Source of the DNA: Winogradskyella aurantiaca
GTDB taxonomy: Bacteria; Bacteroidota; Bacteroidia; Flavobacteriales; Flavobacteriaceae
Reading direction: 5' to 3'
Assembly (NCBI RefSeq): GCF_003362725.1
Contig: NZ_QKTV01000001.1
Coordinates: 124,001-188,000, forward strand
DNA: 64,000 nt
In this document: positions 17,336 through 27,800 of the stretch, one piece after another
How positions within the stretch are numbered: position 1 is the stretch's first letter
Layout: every line of letters begins with the position of its first letter
Notes under the pieces: generated by a model
Database searches by the model: none
What the model was told of the DNA's origin: nothing
The model's input: the letters and a program-made list of their open reading frames with translations, nothing else
Made by a program: the position numbers and the translations under genes

Positions 17336-18136
17336 ATGAAAATTGCAATTATAGGTACTGGAAATTTGGGGGCATCCATTGCAAAAGGCTTAATCACTAC
17401 CAATGCCATCACTTCTTTGTATCTCACTAAACGGAATATTGAAGGAATAAAATCATTTGAAGGCTATAAAAATGTCATCATAGGCACCAATAATATAGAA
17501 GCTGTGAAAGCCTCTGATGTACTAATTTTTACGGTACAACCAGGGCATTTTGAAGATATTCTTGAAACTATTAAACCTTACCTTAATGAAAACCATGTTA
17601 TAATCTCAGCAATTACTGGTTTTACAATTCCAAAGATTGAAACCCTCCTTGGAAGTCATAATTATATTATAAGAGCCATGCCCAATACGGCCATTGCAGT
17701 TGGTAAATCCATGACTTGTCTGTGCAGCAATGAGCAGGGCAAGAAACGCATAAAAATTGCTGAGGCCATTTTCAATCGGTTAGGCCATAGCATGACAATT
17801 CCTGAGTCACATATGCAAGCCGCTACTGTTGTATGTGCCAGCGGAATTGCCTTTTGGATGCGTTTAATAAGAGCTACGACCCAGGCTGCCATACAATTAG
17901 GTTTTGATTCCAAGGAAGCACAAGAACTTGCAATGTATACTAGTGAAGGCGCGGCTAATTTATTAATTACATCTGGCAGTCATCCTGAAATGGAGATTGA
18001 TAAAGTGACAACCCCAATGGGCTGTACGATAAAAGGCTTAAATGAAATGGAGCATAATGGCTTAAGTTCCTCCTTAATCCAAGGAATGGTAGCCTCTTTC
18101 GATAAAATCAACAACATAAAAAAGGAACAAATATGA
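17336..18136 (+). CDS. proC: Pyrroline-5-carboxylate reductase family protein
   Basis: Reductase of 266 residues with N-terminal Rossmann fold (MKIAIIGTGNLGASIAKGL) and the C-terminal ProC dimer domain (ATTQAAIQLGF...EGAANLL...DKVTTPMGCTIKGL). The normal reaction is the last step of proline synthesis, pyrroline-5-carboxylate to proline. The ATG at 17336 is preferred over an upstream in-frame TTG at 17312. It lies inside the arginine operon, its stop overlapping argD by 4 bp, so proline and arginine synthesis are co-expressed here; no proA or proB is seen in the window. An alternative is that it reduces a cyclised arginine-pathway intermediate, but nothing in the sequence demands this. Confidence 0.88.
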   Translation: MKIAIIGTGNLGASIAKGLITTNAITSLYLTKRNIEGIKSFEGYKNVIIGTNNIEAVKASDVLIFTVQPGHFEDILETIKPYLNENHVIISAITGFTIPKIETLLGSHNYIIRAMPNTAIAVGKSMTCLCSNEQGKKRIKIAEAIFNRLGHSMTIPESHMQAATVVCASGIAFWMRLIRATTQAAIQLGFDSKEAQELAMYTSEGAANLLITSGSHPEMEIDKVTTPMGCTIKGLNEMEHNGLSSSLIQGMVASFDKINNIKKEQI

Positions 18137-19269
18137 GCTTGTTTAACGTGTATCCTTTATACGATGTTACCCCAACGTTTGCACAGGATGTCTATGTGTA
18201 CGACGAAAAGGGTACTGAATACCTAGATCTTTATGGCGGGCATGCCGTGATCTCTATCGGGCATTCGCACCCGCGCTATATTTCTGCTATCACAGCTCAA
18301 GTTAAGAAACTCGGTTTCTACAGCAACTCCGTAAAAAACCCACTTCAATTGGAGTTAGCTCAAAAATTAGAAGTGCTTTCAGGTTGTGATAACTACCAAC
18401 TTTTTATGTGTAATTCAGGTGCGGAAGCCAATGAAAATGCTTTGAAATTAGCGTCATTTCACACGGGTAAATCAAAAATACTCGCATTTAAAAATTCGTT
18501 CCATGGAAGGACCTCTGCCGCTGTTGCCGCAACGGATAACTTAAAAATAGTGGCGCCAGTCAACGCACAACAGGAGGTTGATTTTGTAGAACTTGGGAAT
18601 CTAAAAGCAGTTGAATCCATTCTCAAAAACAATCAGACTTGCGCTGTCATTATTGAATGCATACAGGGAGTGGGTGGATTAGACCAGAGTACCACCGAAT
18701 TTTACCAGGGTTTAGAATCGCTTTGTAAAAAATTCAATACTGTTTTGATCGCTGATGAGGTCCAATCTGGTTTTGGAAGAACTGGTGAATTCTTTGCATT
18801 TCAAAAACACAAGATTACCCCAGATATTATTTCAATTGCTAAAGGCATGGGGAATGGATTCCCTGTTGGCGGTATACTCATAAACCCCTCAATTGAAGCC
18901 TCTTATGGACTACTAGGGACCACATTTGGGGGTAATCATTTGGCCTGTGCTGCAACCTTATCAGTTTTAGAAGTAATTAAAAATGAAGATCTAATGCAAA
19001 ATGCAACTGATATCTCTCAATACTTTCTTGAAAAAGCCAAACAACTTCCTAAGTTGAAAGCCATTAAAGGCCGAGGGCTTATGATTGGATTAGAGTTTAA
19101 TTTCCCTATTGCCGAATTACGGAAGCAACTTATTTTTAAGCACCACATCTTTACTGGGAGTGCTAAAAATCAAAATCTAATTAGAATTCTTCCACCCTTA
19201 ACCGTTAAAAAAAGACATATAGACACACTTTTTAATGCCTTAATTACAGAACTAGGAACCCATGAATAA
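18133..19269 (+). CDS. argD: N-acylornithine aminotransferase
   Basis: Class III PLP aminotransferase of 378 residues that makes N-acylornithine from the acylglutamate semialdehyde with glutamate as amino donor. It has the expected LADEVQSGFGRTG motif (here IADEVQSGFGRTG), Lys237 in IAKGMGNGFPVGG as Schiff-base lysine, and the SGAEANENALKLA segment. Being in an operon with argB, argC and the carbamoyltransferase, ornithine or GABA aminotransferase activity is unlikely. It overlaps proC by 4 bp and the next gene by 8 bp. Confidence 0.95.
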   Translation: MSLFNVYPLYDVTPTFAQDVYVYDEKGTEYLDLYGGHAVISIGHSHPRYISAITAQVKKLGFYSNSVKNPLQLELAQKLEVLSGCDNYQLFMCNSGAEANENALKLASFHTGKSKILAFKNSFHGRTSAAVAATDNLKIVAPVNAQQEVDFVELGNLKAVESILKNNQTCAVIIECIQGVGGLDQSTTEFYQGLESLCKKFNTVLIADEVQSGFGRTGEFFAFQKHKITPDIISIAKGMGNGFPVGGILINPSIEASYGLLGTTFGGNHLACAATLSVLEVIKNEDLMQNATDISQYFLEKAKQLPKLKAIKGRGLMIGLEFNFPIAELRKQLIFKHHIFTGSAKNQNLIRILPPLTVKKRHIDTLFNALITELGTHE

Positions 19270-20197
19270 TTATACCTCCATACACGATATTCTAGATCCT
19301 TTAGCTATGATAAAGGATGCTATAGCATTAAAGAATGAGCCTTTTAAGTTGGAAGCATTGGGCCGACATAAGACCTTGGTAATGCTGTTTTTAAATTCAA
19401 GTTTAAGAACACGCTTAAGCACTGAAAAAGCCGCTAAAAATTTAGGTATGGATGTTATGATCTTAAATCTAGACAATGCGTGGAACCTGGAATTTGAGGA
19501 TGGTTCAATCATGAACATGGGTACATCAGAACACATTCAAGAAGCAGCAAAGGTAATTTCACAGTATGCAGATATCATTGCTATTAGAGCCTTTCCCGGT
19601 TTAGTGGATAAAACGAAAGATGAATCAGAAATCGTCATCAATAGTTTTACAAAGTATGCCAATGTGCCGGTTATAAATATGGAAAGTTCAACAGCTCACC
19701 CATTGCAGGCCTTAACAGACGCCATCACTATAACTGAACTGGCCAAAAAGAAAACCCCTAAAGTTGTTTTATCATGGGCACCACATCCAAAAGCTTTACC
19801 TCAGGCTGTTGCCAATTCGTTTGTTGAAATGATGCAACGGTTAAATGTAGATTTTCAAATAACCCATCCTGAAGGATATGAATTGAATCCTGGTATTACT
19901 AAAGATTGCACCATTAATTACAATCAAGAGGATGCCTTGAGAAATGCAGATTTCGTCTACGTAAAAAATTGGAGTAATTACAAAGACTATGGCAAAGTTC
20001 TTAGTAAAGACCCTAATTGGATGATGACCAAGAACAAGTTAGGAAATGCTAGATTCATGCATTGTTTGCCTGTTAGAAGAAATGTAGTTGTAGAAGATTC
20101 CGTTTTAGACAGCCCCCAATCTGTGGTTATAGAACAGGCCAATAATAGAACCTATGCCGCTCAAGTGGTATTAAAAACCATCCTTGAAAACCAATAA
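19262..20197 (+). CDS. argF': N-acyl(succinyl/acetyl)ornithine carbamoyltransferase
   Basis: Transcarbamylase of 311 residues that acts on acylated ornithine rather than free ornithine. The carbamoyl-phosphate motif is FLNSSLRTR (43-51), the form typical of this subfamily, instead of the STRTR of ordinary OTCase; HPLQ (near 157) and HCLPVRRN near the C-terminus are also present. From established work, Glu92 in Xanthomonas N-acetylornithine transcarbamylase and Pro90 in Bacteroides fragilis N-succinylornithine transcarbamylase decide the acyl group. The corresponding residue here, just before the EHI motif, appears to be Ser89. A Ser at this site has been reported to favour succinylornithine, so a succinylated pathway is inferred. 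The alignment was done by eye from memory. Confidence 0.88.
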   Translation: MNNYTSIHDILDPLAMIKDAIALKNEPFKLEALGRHKTLVMLFLNSSLRTRLSTEKAAKNLGMDVMILNLDNAWNLEFEDGSIMNMGTSEHIQEAAKVISQYADIIAIRAFPGLVDKTKDESEIVINSFTKYANVPVINMESSTAHPLQALTDAITITELAKKKTPKVVLSWAPHPKALPQAVANSFVEMMQRLNVDFQITHPEGYELNPGITKDCTINYNQEDALRNADFVYVKNWSNYKDYGKVLSKDPNWMMTKNKLGNARFMHCLPVRRNVVVEDSVLDSPQSVVIEQANNRTYAAQVVLKTILENQ

Positions 20198-20198
20198 C

Positions 20199-20975
20199 AT
20201 GGAGACCCTAAAAATTGTAAAAATCGGTGGAAATATTATTGATAATCCTCAAGCGTTATCAGAGTTTTTGGAGCTATTTAGTGGCCTAGAAGGCAGGAAA
20301 ATCTTGGTTCATGGTGGAGGTAAATTAGCAACTCAATTGGCAGAACAAATGAACATTTCTGTTCATATGCATGAAGGCCGACGCATTACCGATGCCGCGA
20401 CTTTAGATCTGATAACAATGGTCTATGCAGGGAAAATTAATAAGGCTATTGTAGCTGATTTACAAAGTCATGGTTGCAATGCCATAGGTTTTACAGGTGC
20501 AGACGGTAATACTATTGTTGCGCGCAAAAGACCCATCAATATGGTAGACTTCGGATTTGTTGGAGACATCATATCTGTTGATACCACTATTTTAGAAGCA
20601 TTGTTAAGAAATGTCATAACCCCTGTATTTTGTGCCATAACACATGATAAAAATGGACAATTACTCAACACCAATGCAGATACCATCGCTTCTGAATTGG
20701 CTATTGGCTTTTCAAAGACGTTTCATACAGAACTGTATTACTGTTTCGAAAAAAATGGTGTTTTAGAACGAGTTTCTGATGAAGACTCTGTTATAGAGCA
20801 CATCGATACGGAATCCTATCAAGAGCTCCTTAAAAAAGGCATCATAATAGATGGAATGCTACCCAAACTCACCAATTGCTTCAAAGCTATTGATAGTGGT
20901 GTCCATAAGGTATGTATTGGTAAAACAGAGATGCTATTTGATGTGAATTCAACCTATACAAGTATTCAAAAATGA
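20199..20975 (+). CDS. argB: N-acylglutamate kinase
   Basis: Amino-acid-kinase family member of 258 residues that phosphorylates N-acetyl- or N-succinylglutamate. LKIVKIGGNIID at the N-terminus, ILVHGGGKLATQL near 40 and NTNADTIASELAI near 155 are the nucleotide- and substrate-binding blocks. The ATG at 20199 is 1 bp after the preceding stop; an in-frame TTG at 20184 would reach back into the upstream gene and is rejected. It overlaps argE by 4 bp. The short length is like the E. coli enzyme and lacks the N-terminal helix seen in arginine-inhibited hexameric forms, so feedback at this step is doubtful (inference). Confidence 0.94.
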   Translation: METLKIVKIGGNIIDNPQALSEFLELFSGLEGRKILVHGGGKLATQLAEQMNISVHMHEGRRITDAATLDLITMVYAGKINKAIVADLQSHGCNAIGFTGADGNTIVARKRPINMVDFGFVGDIISVDTTILEALLRNVITPVFCAITHDKNGQLLNTNADTIASELAIGFSKTFHTELYYCFEKNGVLERVSDEDSVIEHIDTESYQELLKKGIIIDGMLPKLTNCFKAIDSGVHKVCIGKTEMLFDVNSTYTSIQK

Positions 20976-22033
20976 TAAAAAAACTAACCAAAGAAGCTAT
21001 TAACCTATTAAAGGCTTTAATAGAAACACCATCTTTTTCAGGCGAAGAAGCAAAAACAGCTGCGCTTATTGAACAATGGTTTACCGACCATAACATTCCC
21101 TTTAAACGACAAAACAATAATATTTGGACTACTAATTTGCATTTCGATGATAGCAAGCCCTCTTTGCTTCTTAATTCCCATCATGACACGGTTAAACCCA
21201 ATAAAGCCTATACCAAAGATCCCTTTAAAGCCATTGAAGACAAGGACAAATTATTTGGTTTAGGTAGTAATGATGCCGGAGGTTGTCTTGTATCTCTTTT
21301 GGCGACTTTTACATATTTCTACGACAGGGAAGACCTCAACTATAATTTGGTGATGGTTGCTTCGGCTGAAGAAGAAAATAGCGGACCGAATGGCTTAAAC
21401 AGTATGCTTTCCGTTATTCCGGAAATTGATGTTGCCATTGTTGGGGAGCCTACTTTAATGCATCTTGCAATCGCAGAAAAAGGCCTTGTGGTATTTGATG
21501 CCAAGGTAAAAGGAACACCCAGTCATGCCGCGCATAAGAATGAGGACAATGCTATTTATAATACCATCGATGTGCTTCAGTGGTTTCAAGACTTCAAATT
21601 CGACAAAACATCAGAAGTCCTAGGGGATGTTAAAATGACCGTTACTCAAATAAATGCGGGTAAGCAACATAATGCAGTTCCCGCGGAAGTGGATTTGGTA
21701 ATTGATGTAAGGGTTAATGACAAGTATACTAATGAAAATGTTGCTTCTATACTTCAAGAAAAGTCCCCTTGCACAAGCATCCTCCCTCGCAGTTTAAGGC
21801 TTAACTCATCTTCTATACCAATAGATCATGATTTGGTTAAAGCAGGTATTGGAATGGGTAGGGATACTTATGGTTCACCAACGTTATCAGATCAAGCAGT
21901 TTTAAGTTGTCCTTCCTTGAAACTTGGGCCTGGTGACTCACTACGCTCACATACAGCAGATGAATTCATTCATATATCAGAAATAGAAGAAGGCATTGAC
22001 CTGTATATACAACTATTAGAACAAGTACTTTAA
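20972..22033 (+). CDS. argE: M20 deacylase (N-acylcitrulline/acylornithine deacetylase)
   Basis: Metallopeptidase-like deacylase of family M20, 353 residues. Zn-binding blocks are visible: NSHHDTVKP (His, Asp), GLGSNDAGG (bridging Asp), SAEEENSG (general base and ligand Glu) and the C-terminal LGPGDSLRSHTADE (His). Because the carbamoyltransferase upstream works on acylornithine, the substrate here is expected to be N-acylcitrulline, as known for the Xanthomonas ArgE-like enzyme, releasing citrulline for ArgG. The start ATG overlaps argB by 4 bp. Succinyl-diaminopimelate desuccinylase (DapE) is related, but the operon argues for the arginine pathway. Confidence 0.92.
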   Translation: MIKKLTKEAINLLKALIETPSFSGEEAKTAALIEQWFTDHNIPFKRQNNNIWTTNLHFDDSKPSLLLNSHHDTVKPNKAYTKDPFKAIEDKDKLFGLGSNDAGGCLVSLLATFTYFYDREDLNYNLVMVASAEEENSGPNGLNSMLSVIPEIDVAIVGEPTLMHLAIAEKGLVVFDAKVKGTPSHAAHKNEDNAIYNTIDVLQWFQDFKFDKTSEVLGDVKMTVTQINAGKQHNAVPAEVDLVIDVRVNDKYTNENVASILQEKSPCTSILPRSLRLNSSSIPIDHDLVKAGIGMGRDTYGSPTLSDQAVLSCPSLKLGPGDSLRSHTADEFIHISEIEEGIDLYIQLLEQVL

Positions 22034-22051
22034 TCGTCAAAAATATTAACT

Positions 22052-23326
22052 ATGAAACTTTGGGATAAAGGTTATTCAATCGACAAAAAAATAGAAAGCT
22101 TTACCGTCGGAAATGACAGAGAAATCGATTTAAAGATAGCTAAATACGATGTGCAAGCCTCCATGGCGCATGCGGTTATGTTGCAATCAATTGGGCTATT
22201 AAGCGAAGTAGAACTGGGGAAACTAATAGCCTCATTAAACGAACTCTCAGAAAATATAGAAGCTGGAGATTTTGTCATTGAAAACGATTTTGAAGATGTA
22301 CACTCCAAGATTGAATATGAGCTTACTAAATCTCTTGGTGATATCGGGAAAAAAATTCACACAGCAAGATCAAGAAACGACCAGGTTTTAGTGGCATTGC
22401 AGCTATATTATAAGGACAATTTAAAATTAATTGATTCTAAAATAAAAGTGTTTTTTGAAACCCTTTTAAACCTTGCCAATACTCATAAAGATCGTTTATT
22501 GCCCGGCTATACCCATTTACAAGTAGCTATGCCCTCATCATTTGGTCTATGGTTGTCAGCCTATGCAGAATTATTAATTGACGACGTATACATGCTCAAT
22601 TCTGTAATTAAAATTGTTGACCAAAACCCGCTGGGTTCCGCTGCTGGATACGGCAGTTCATTCCCAATAGATCGTGCAATTACCACTAAAGAGCTTAATT
22701 TTTCAACCCTTAAATACAATGTTGTTGCAGCTCAACTCAGCAGAGGAAAAAGCGAACGAGCAATTGCTAGTTCCTTAGGCGGCCTATGTAATACCATGGG
22801 GAGATTAGCGATGGATGTTTGTTTGTATATGAGTCAGAATTTCGGATTCATCAGTTTCCCAGACCATTTAACTACAGGAAGCAGTATTATGCCACATAAA
22901 AAGAATCCTGACGTTTTTGAATTAATACGAGGTAAATGCAATAAGGTTCAGGCCTTACACACAGAAATGCTACTTATCACTAATAATCTACCAAGTGGTT
23001 ACCATCGTGACTTTCAATTATTAAAAGAAAATATGATTAATGCTTTTGAAGATGTAAAAGACATGTTAGATATTTTCAATCATGCTATGCAGCAGATTAT
23101 TGTTAAGGATATCGACTTAAGTGAAGAAAAATATAGATTCCTCTTCACAGTAGATAGCATAAATAACTTAGTTGTGGATGGCATGCCATTCCGTGATGCC
23201 TATCAACATGTTGGGATGCAAGTTCAAAATAATACTTATCAACCGGATTTAGGAAAAAGGCATACGCACATTGGAAGTATGGGCAACCTAGCTTTAGATC
23301 AGATTCGGAAAAAATATCCCAAATAA
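22052..23326 (+). CDS. argH: Argininosuccinate lyase
   Basis: Fumarase/aspartase superfamily lyase of 424 residues that splits argininosuccinate into arginine and fumarate. The family signature GSSIMPHKKNPD lies at about residue 275; HTARSRNDQV (near 105) and the LPGYTHLQVAMPSSFG segment (near 150) are ASL-typical. The chain is somewhat shorter at its C-terminus than the 457 residues of E. coli ArgH, as is usual in Bacteroidota. It is the last gene of the operon; its stop overlaps a hairpin that serves mainly as terminator of the opposing gltBD transcript. Confidence 0.96.
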   Translation: MKLWDKGYSIDKKIESFTVGNDREIDLKIAKYDVQASMAHAVMLQSIGLLSEVELGKLIASLNELSENIEAGDFVIENDFEDVHSKIEYELTKSLGDIGKKIHTARSRNDQVLVALQLYYKDNLKLIDSKIKVFFETLLNLANTHKDRLLPGYTHLQVAMPSSFGLWLSAYAELLIDDVYMLNSVIKIVDQNPLGSAAGYGSSFPIDRAITTKELNFSTLKYNVVAAQLSRGKSERAIASSLGGLCNTMGRLAMDVCLYMSQNFGFISFPDHLTTGSSIMPHKKNPDVFELIRGKCNKVQALHTEMLLITNNLPSGYHRDFQLLKENMINAFEDVKDMLDIFNHAMQQIIVKDIDLSEEKYRFLFTVDSINNLVVDGMPFRDAYQHVGMQVQNNTYQPDLGKRHTHIGSMGNLALDQIRKKYPK

Positions 23327-23327
23327 A

Positions 23328-23350
23328 AAGGCATCGTTCACCGATGCCTT
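23328..23350 (-). terminator. Terminator between argH and gltD (mainly for gltBD)
   Basis: AAGGCATCG (23328-23336) pairs perfectly with CGATGCCTT (23342-23350), loop TTCAC. On the minus strand the stem is followed by TTTTTATTT (23329-23321), a good U-tract, so it ends gltB-gltD. On the plus strand only GAAAC follows, so it is weaker for argH. Confidence 0.8.
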
Positions 23351-23394
23351 GAAACTATGCTCTTGAATTGATAAACGACCAAGGATTTACTAGG

Positions 23395-24861
23395 TTAAAC
23401 TCTTGGCAAATCGCTATCGTCTTTTAATGGCAGATTAGAGTCGCCCATTAAATAAGCATCCACATGGTGCGCTGCCTGCCGTCCTTCAGAAATGGCCCAA
23501 ACGATCAATGATTGTCCGCGGCGCATATCACCAGCAGCAAATATACCCGGTACATTTGTTGTATAATCTTTAGTAGAAGCTTGAATATTGGTTCTAAAGT
23601 CCGTCTCAAGTCCAAATTGTTCCACTAAGGTATTTTCAGATCCTGTAAATCCTAAAGCCAAAAGCACCAAGTCACAAGCCCATTCTTTTTCCGTTCCCTC
23701 AATTTCACGGAGTTGTGGTCGTTCTCCTTCCTTCAATAGCCATTCTACCTCAACCGTTTTTAACGCTTTGAGATTACCCTGATTATCCCCTAAGAATTCT
23801 TTGGTAGATATACTGAAGAATCGATCCACACCTTCTTTATGTGAAGAACTTGTTCTAAGTTTCATTGGCCAATAAGGCCATGGCTGATGGGCTGGTCGCC
23901 CTTTTGTGGGCTTGCTTAAAATTTCAAAATTGGTGACTGATTTGGCACCATGACGGTTAGATGTACCAATGCAATCACTACCTGTATCTCCACCTCCAAT
24001 TACTATGACATTTTTATCTTTAGCTGAAATAATATTTTCGAAATCAATTAAACCATCCACATACTGGTTATTCATTTTCAAAAAATCCATGGCCTGAGTC
24101 ACTCCACTCAAATCGGCACCAGGGATAGGAATACTTCGTCTTACCGTAGCACCTCCACATAACACTATGGCATCAAAATTAGCCTTCAACTCCTGAGGAT
24201 CTACATTGACCCCAACATGGGCATTGGTTTTAAATGTAATTCCCTCTTCTTCTAGAACTTTTATGCGTCTGTCAATGACTTGCTTTTCCATTTTAAAATC
24301 AGGAATGCCATAGCGCAACAGTCCGCCAACTTTTTCGTCTCGTTCAAATACAGTAACGGAATGACCTGCTCTATTGAGCTGCTGAGCTGCTGCTAATCCG
24401 GCTGGGCCTGAGCCTATAACAGCCACCGTTCTGTTGGTTCTATTTTTTGGAGGTAAGGCTTTAATCCATCCTTCTTCAAAAGCAGTTTCAACAATATTTT
24501 TCTCAATATTTTCTATACTAACCGGATCCTCATTGATACCTAAAACACAAGCTTCTTCACAGGGAGCAGGACATAAGCGCCCAGTAAACTCTGGGAAATT
24601 ATTGGTTTTATGTAATATTTCCGCAGCTTCCTTCCATTTACCCTGATAGACCTTATCATTAAAATCTGGTATCAAATTCCCAAGTGGGCATCCACTATGG
24701 CAAAATGGAATACCGCAATCCATACAGCGCGCCCCTTGATCTTTAAGTTCTTGTTCCTGCATAGGAATTGTAAACTCCTTGTAGTTCTTAACACGTTCTT
24801 TTGGCGCTACATAGGATTCATCCTGTCGTTCAAATTCTAAAAATCCTGTAATCTTTCCCAT
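23395..24861 (-). CDS. gltD: Glutamate synthase (NADPH), small subunit
   Basis: FAD- and NADPH-binding beta subunit of GOGAT, 488 residues, which supplies electrons to GltB. The N-terminal Fe-S part has CMDCGIPFCHSGC (Cys46, 49, 54, 58) and a second set CPAPCEEAC; these bind two [4Fe-4S] clusters. The FAD motif GSGPAGLAAAQQL is at about 150 and the NADPH motif VIGGGDTGSDC at about 290. It lies 3 bp behind gltB and is the last gene of the pair. Confidence 0.96.
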   Translation of the reverse strand: MGKITGFLEFERQDESYVAPKERVKNYKEFTIPMQEQELKDQGARCMDCGIPFCHSGCPLGNLIPDFNDKVYQGKWKEAAEILHKTNNFPEFTGRLCPAPCEEACVLGINEDPVSIENIEKNIVETAFEEGWIKALPPKNRTNRTVAVIGSGPAGLAAAQQLNRAGHSVTVFERDEKVGGLLRYGIPDFKMEKQVIDRRIKVLEEEGITFKTNAHVGVNVDPQELKANFDAIVLCGGATVRRSIPIPGADLSGVTQAMDFLKMNNQYVDGLIDFENIISAKDKNVIVIGGGDTGSDCIGTSNRHGAKSVTNFEILSKPTKGRPAHQPWPYWPMKLRTSSSHKEGVDRFFSISTKEFLGDNQGNLKALKTVEVEWLLKEGERPQLREIEGTEKEWACDLVLLALGFTGSENTLVEQFGLETDFRTNIQASTKDYTTNVPGIFAAGDMRRGQSLIVWAISEGRQAAHHVDAYLMGDSNLPLKDDSDLPRV

Positions 24862-24864
24862 GAT

Positions 24865-27800
24865 TTAAGCTGTTTCTAATTGTTCTTTTTCTAATCGTAA
24901 TAAGGCCTGTCTGTATTCTTCTGGAAGTACTTTCTTAAACTTAGGCAGGTAGCTATCCCAATCCATTAAAATACGGATGGCTAAAGGACTATTTGTCGCC
25001 GCATAGTGATTTTCAATCAAGGTTTTTAATTGAAGCTCATCCTCATCTAATACCACAGGATCAATATTTAAATCTGCGGAATTACATAAGGATTTAAAGT
25101 TGTCATCCGTATCTAAAACATAAGCGATACCTCCGCTCATACCGGCACCAAAGTTTCTACCAACACTTCCTAAAATAACCGCAACACCTCCAGTCATGTA
25201 CTCACATCCATGGTCCCCAATGCCTTCCACAACAGCCTTAGCACCTGAATTCCTAACACAAAATCGTTCTCCAGCCTTTCCATTGATGTATACCTCACCA
25301 CTAGTTGCTCCGTAAAGGGTTACATTACCTGTTATAATGTTGTCTTCGGGGACTATGGTACTTTCTGAAGGCACTTTTATTATTAATTTACCTCCAGATA
25401 AGCCTTTACCTAAATAATCATTGGTATTACCATGAACCGTCATCCGGACTCCTGAAGTTGTAAAGGCACCGAAGCTTTGTCCTGCAGACCCCTTAAAATC
25501 AATGTTTATAGTATCCTCTGGAAGCCCTTGAGCTCCGTAAATTTTTGAAATTTCATTACTTACAATGGCGCCAATTGCTCTATCCATATTGGTTATGGGC
25601 AATTCTAAATGAGTGCGCTGCCTCCTAAACAAAGCTTGATGAGCTTGACTAATAATCTGAAAATCCAAATGCTTCTCTAAATTGTGATCCTGTTCTTCCG
25701 TATTGTATAGTTTCACCTCATCCGCCACCTCAACTTTATGAAGAATTGGAGTTAAGTCAATACCTGATGCCTTATAGTGTTCAATGGCTTTATTGCGATT
25801 TAATTTCTGAACCTGCCCCACCATTTCATTAACCGTTCTAAAGCCTAGTTTAGCCATGATTTCACGCAGTTCCTGAGCAACGAAATACATGTAATTCACC
25901 ACATGTTCGGGTTTCCCTTTGAATTTTTTTCGCAATTCTGGGTTCTGGGTTGCTATTCCAACTGGACAAGTATTTAAATGACAGACACGCATCATAATAC
26001 AACCAGATGCCACCAAGGGCGCTGTTGCAAATCCAAATTCTTCTGCCCCTAGTAAACAGGCGATGGCAACATCCCTTCCCGTTTTTAATTGCCCATCACA
26101 TTCCAGGATAACGCGGTTGCGCAAATCATTCATCACCAAGGTCTGTTGTGCTTCTGCTACCCCTAGTTCCCAGGGTAGTCCTGCATGACGCAATGAGGTC
26201 AACGGTGAAGCCCCTGTTCCACCGTCAAAACCTGAAATTAAAATAACGTCAGCTTTGGCTTTGGCTACACCCGCGGCCACGGTACCAACACCCACTTCAG
26301 AGACCAATTTTACATTGATTCGAGCTTCTCTGTTTGCTGACTTGGCATCAAATATTAATTGCGACAAATCCTCAATGGAATAAATATCGTGATGAGGCGG
26401 TGGAGAAATTAATCCCACATAAGGAGTAGAGTTTCTTGTTTTGGCAATCTCGCGATTCACCTTGGGTCCTGGTAGTTGGCCTCCTTCTCCAGGTTTGGCT
26501 CCTTGTGCTATTTTTATCTGTATTTCATTAGCGTTAGTCAAATAATTAGAAGTGACACCAAATCGTCCAGAAGCAATTTGTTTGATTGCCGAATTTCTCC
26601 AATCGCCCTGTGAACTCTTATAAAAACGCTCCTGATCCTCACCGCCTTCTCCAGAGTTGGACTTGCCACCAATCCTATTCATGGCTATGGCAAGATTCTC
26701 GTGCGCTTCTTTACTGATGGATCCATAAGACATGGCCCCAGTTTTAAACCGTTTCACAATCTCGGTCCATGATTCCACCTCCTCCAGTGGGATTGGATCA
26801 AACTGATCGAATTCAAATAGGCCTCTTATGGTCATCAAGCTTTTGGACTGATCATTGACCAACTTGGAGTATTCTTTATAGGTAGTGGTCTTATTTTTTC
26901 TAACGGATTCCTGAAGCTTTGCTATGGTTAGGGGGTTAAACATATGCTTTTCTTGCCCTCGCCTCCAACGGTAATCTCCTCCAACTTCAATATCCACATT
27001 GGTGTCATTAACCTGAAAGGCGCGTCTATGCCGCTTGACTATTCCTTGCTCAATCTCTCTCAAGCCTATCCCTTGAATTCGCGTTGGGGTATTGGGGAAA
27101 TACTTTTCAACGGTAGCCGTATTAATTCCTATACATTCAAATAATTGTGACGCCCTATAGGAGTTAAGGGTAGAAATTCCAATCTTGTTCATCACCTTTA
27201 AAATGCCTTTCCCAACAGCTTTATTGTAGTTTTTAATGGCTGTGAGGTACTCTAAGTCGGTAACGTCATTTGTATTGATTTGTTCCTGGACAATTTCATT
27301 AACGATATAAGGATTAACAGCGCTAGCACCAAACCCAAATAGCAGCGCAAAATGATGCACTTCACGAGGTTCAGCCGATTCTATTACGATGCTTACCTGA
27401 GAACGTTTACCGAGTTTGTGTAATGAATGATTGACATAGGAACAGGCTAACAATGCCGGAATTGGAGCGTGATTCTCGTCCACATAACGATCAGACAGTA
27501 TGATAATATTGGTGCCTTGGTCCACCGCTTTGGATGCTTTTGTCACTAAGTTATCCAAGGCAACTTCCAACTCGTTCAAGCCTCGATTTACTTCATATAA
27601 CATGGAAATAGAAGTGACCTTAAAATCTGGATTAGTTTCGTAGTTCCTTATTTTATCCAAATCGTGTTTTGAAATAACAGGGTTCTGGATTTTTAGTTTC
27701 TTACAATGTTCCGCATTGATATCAAACAAATTGACATCGCTTCCTAAAGTGAGACTGATGTCGGTAATCAACTCTTCTCGTATCCCATCCAAAGGAGGGT

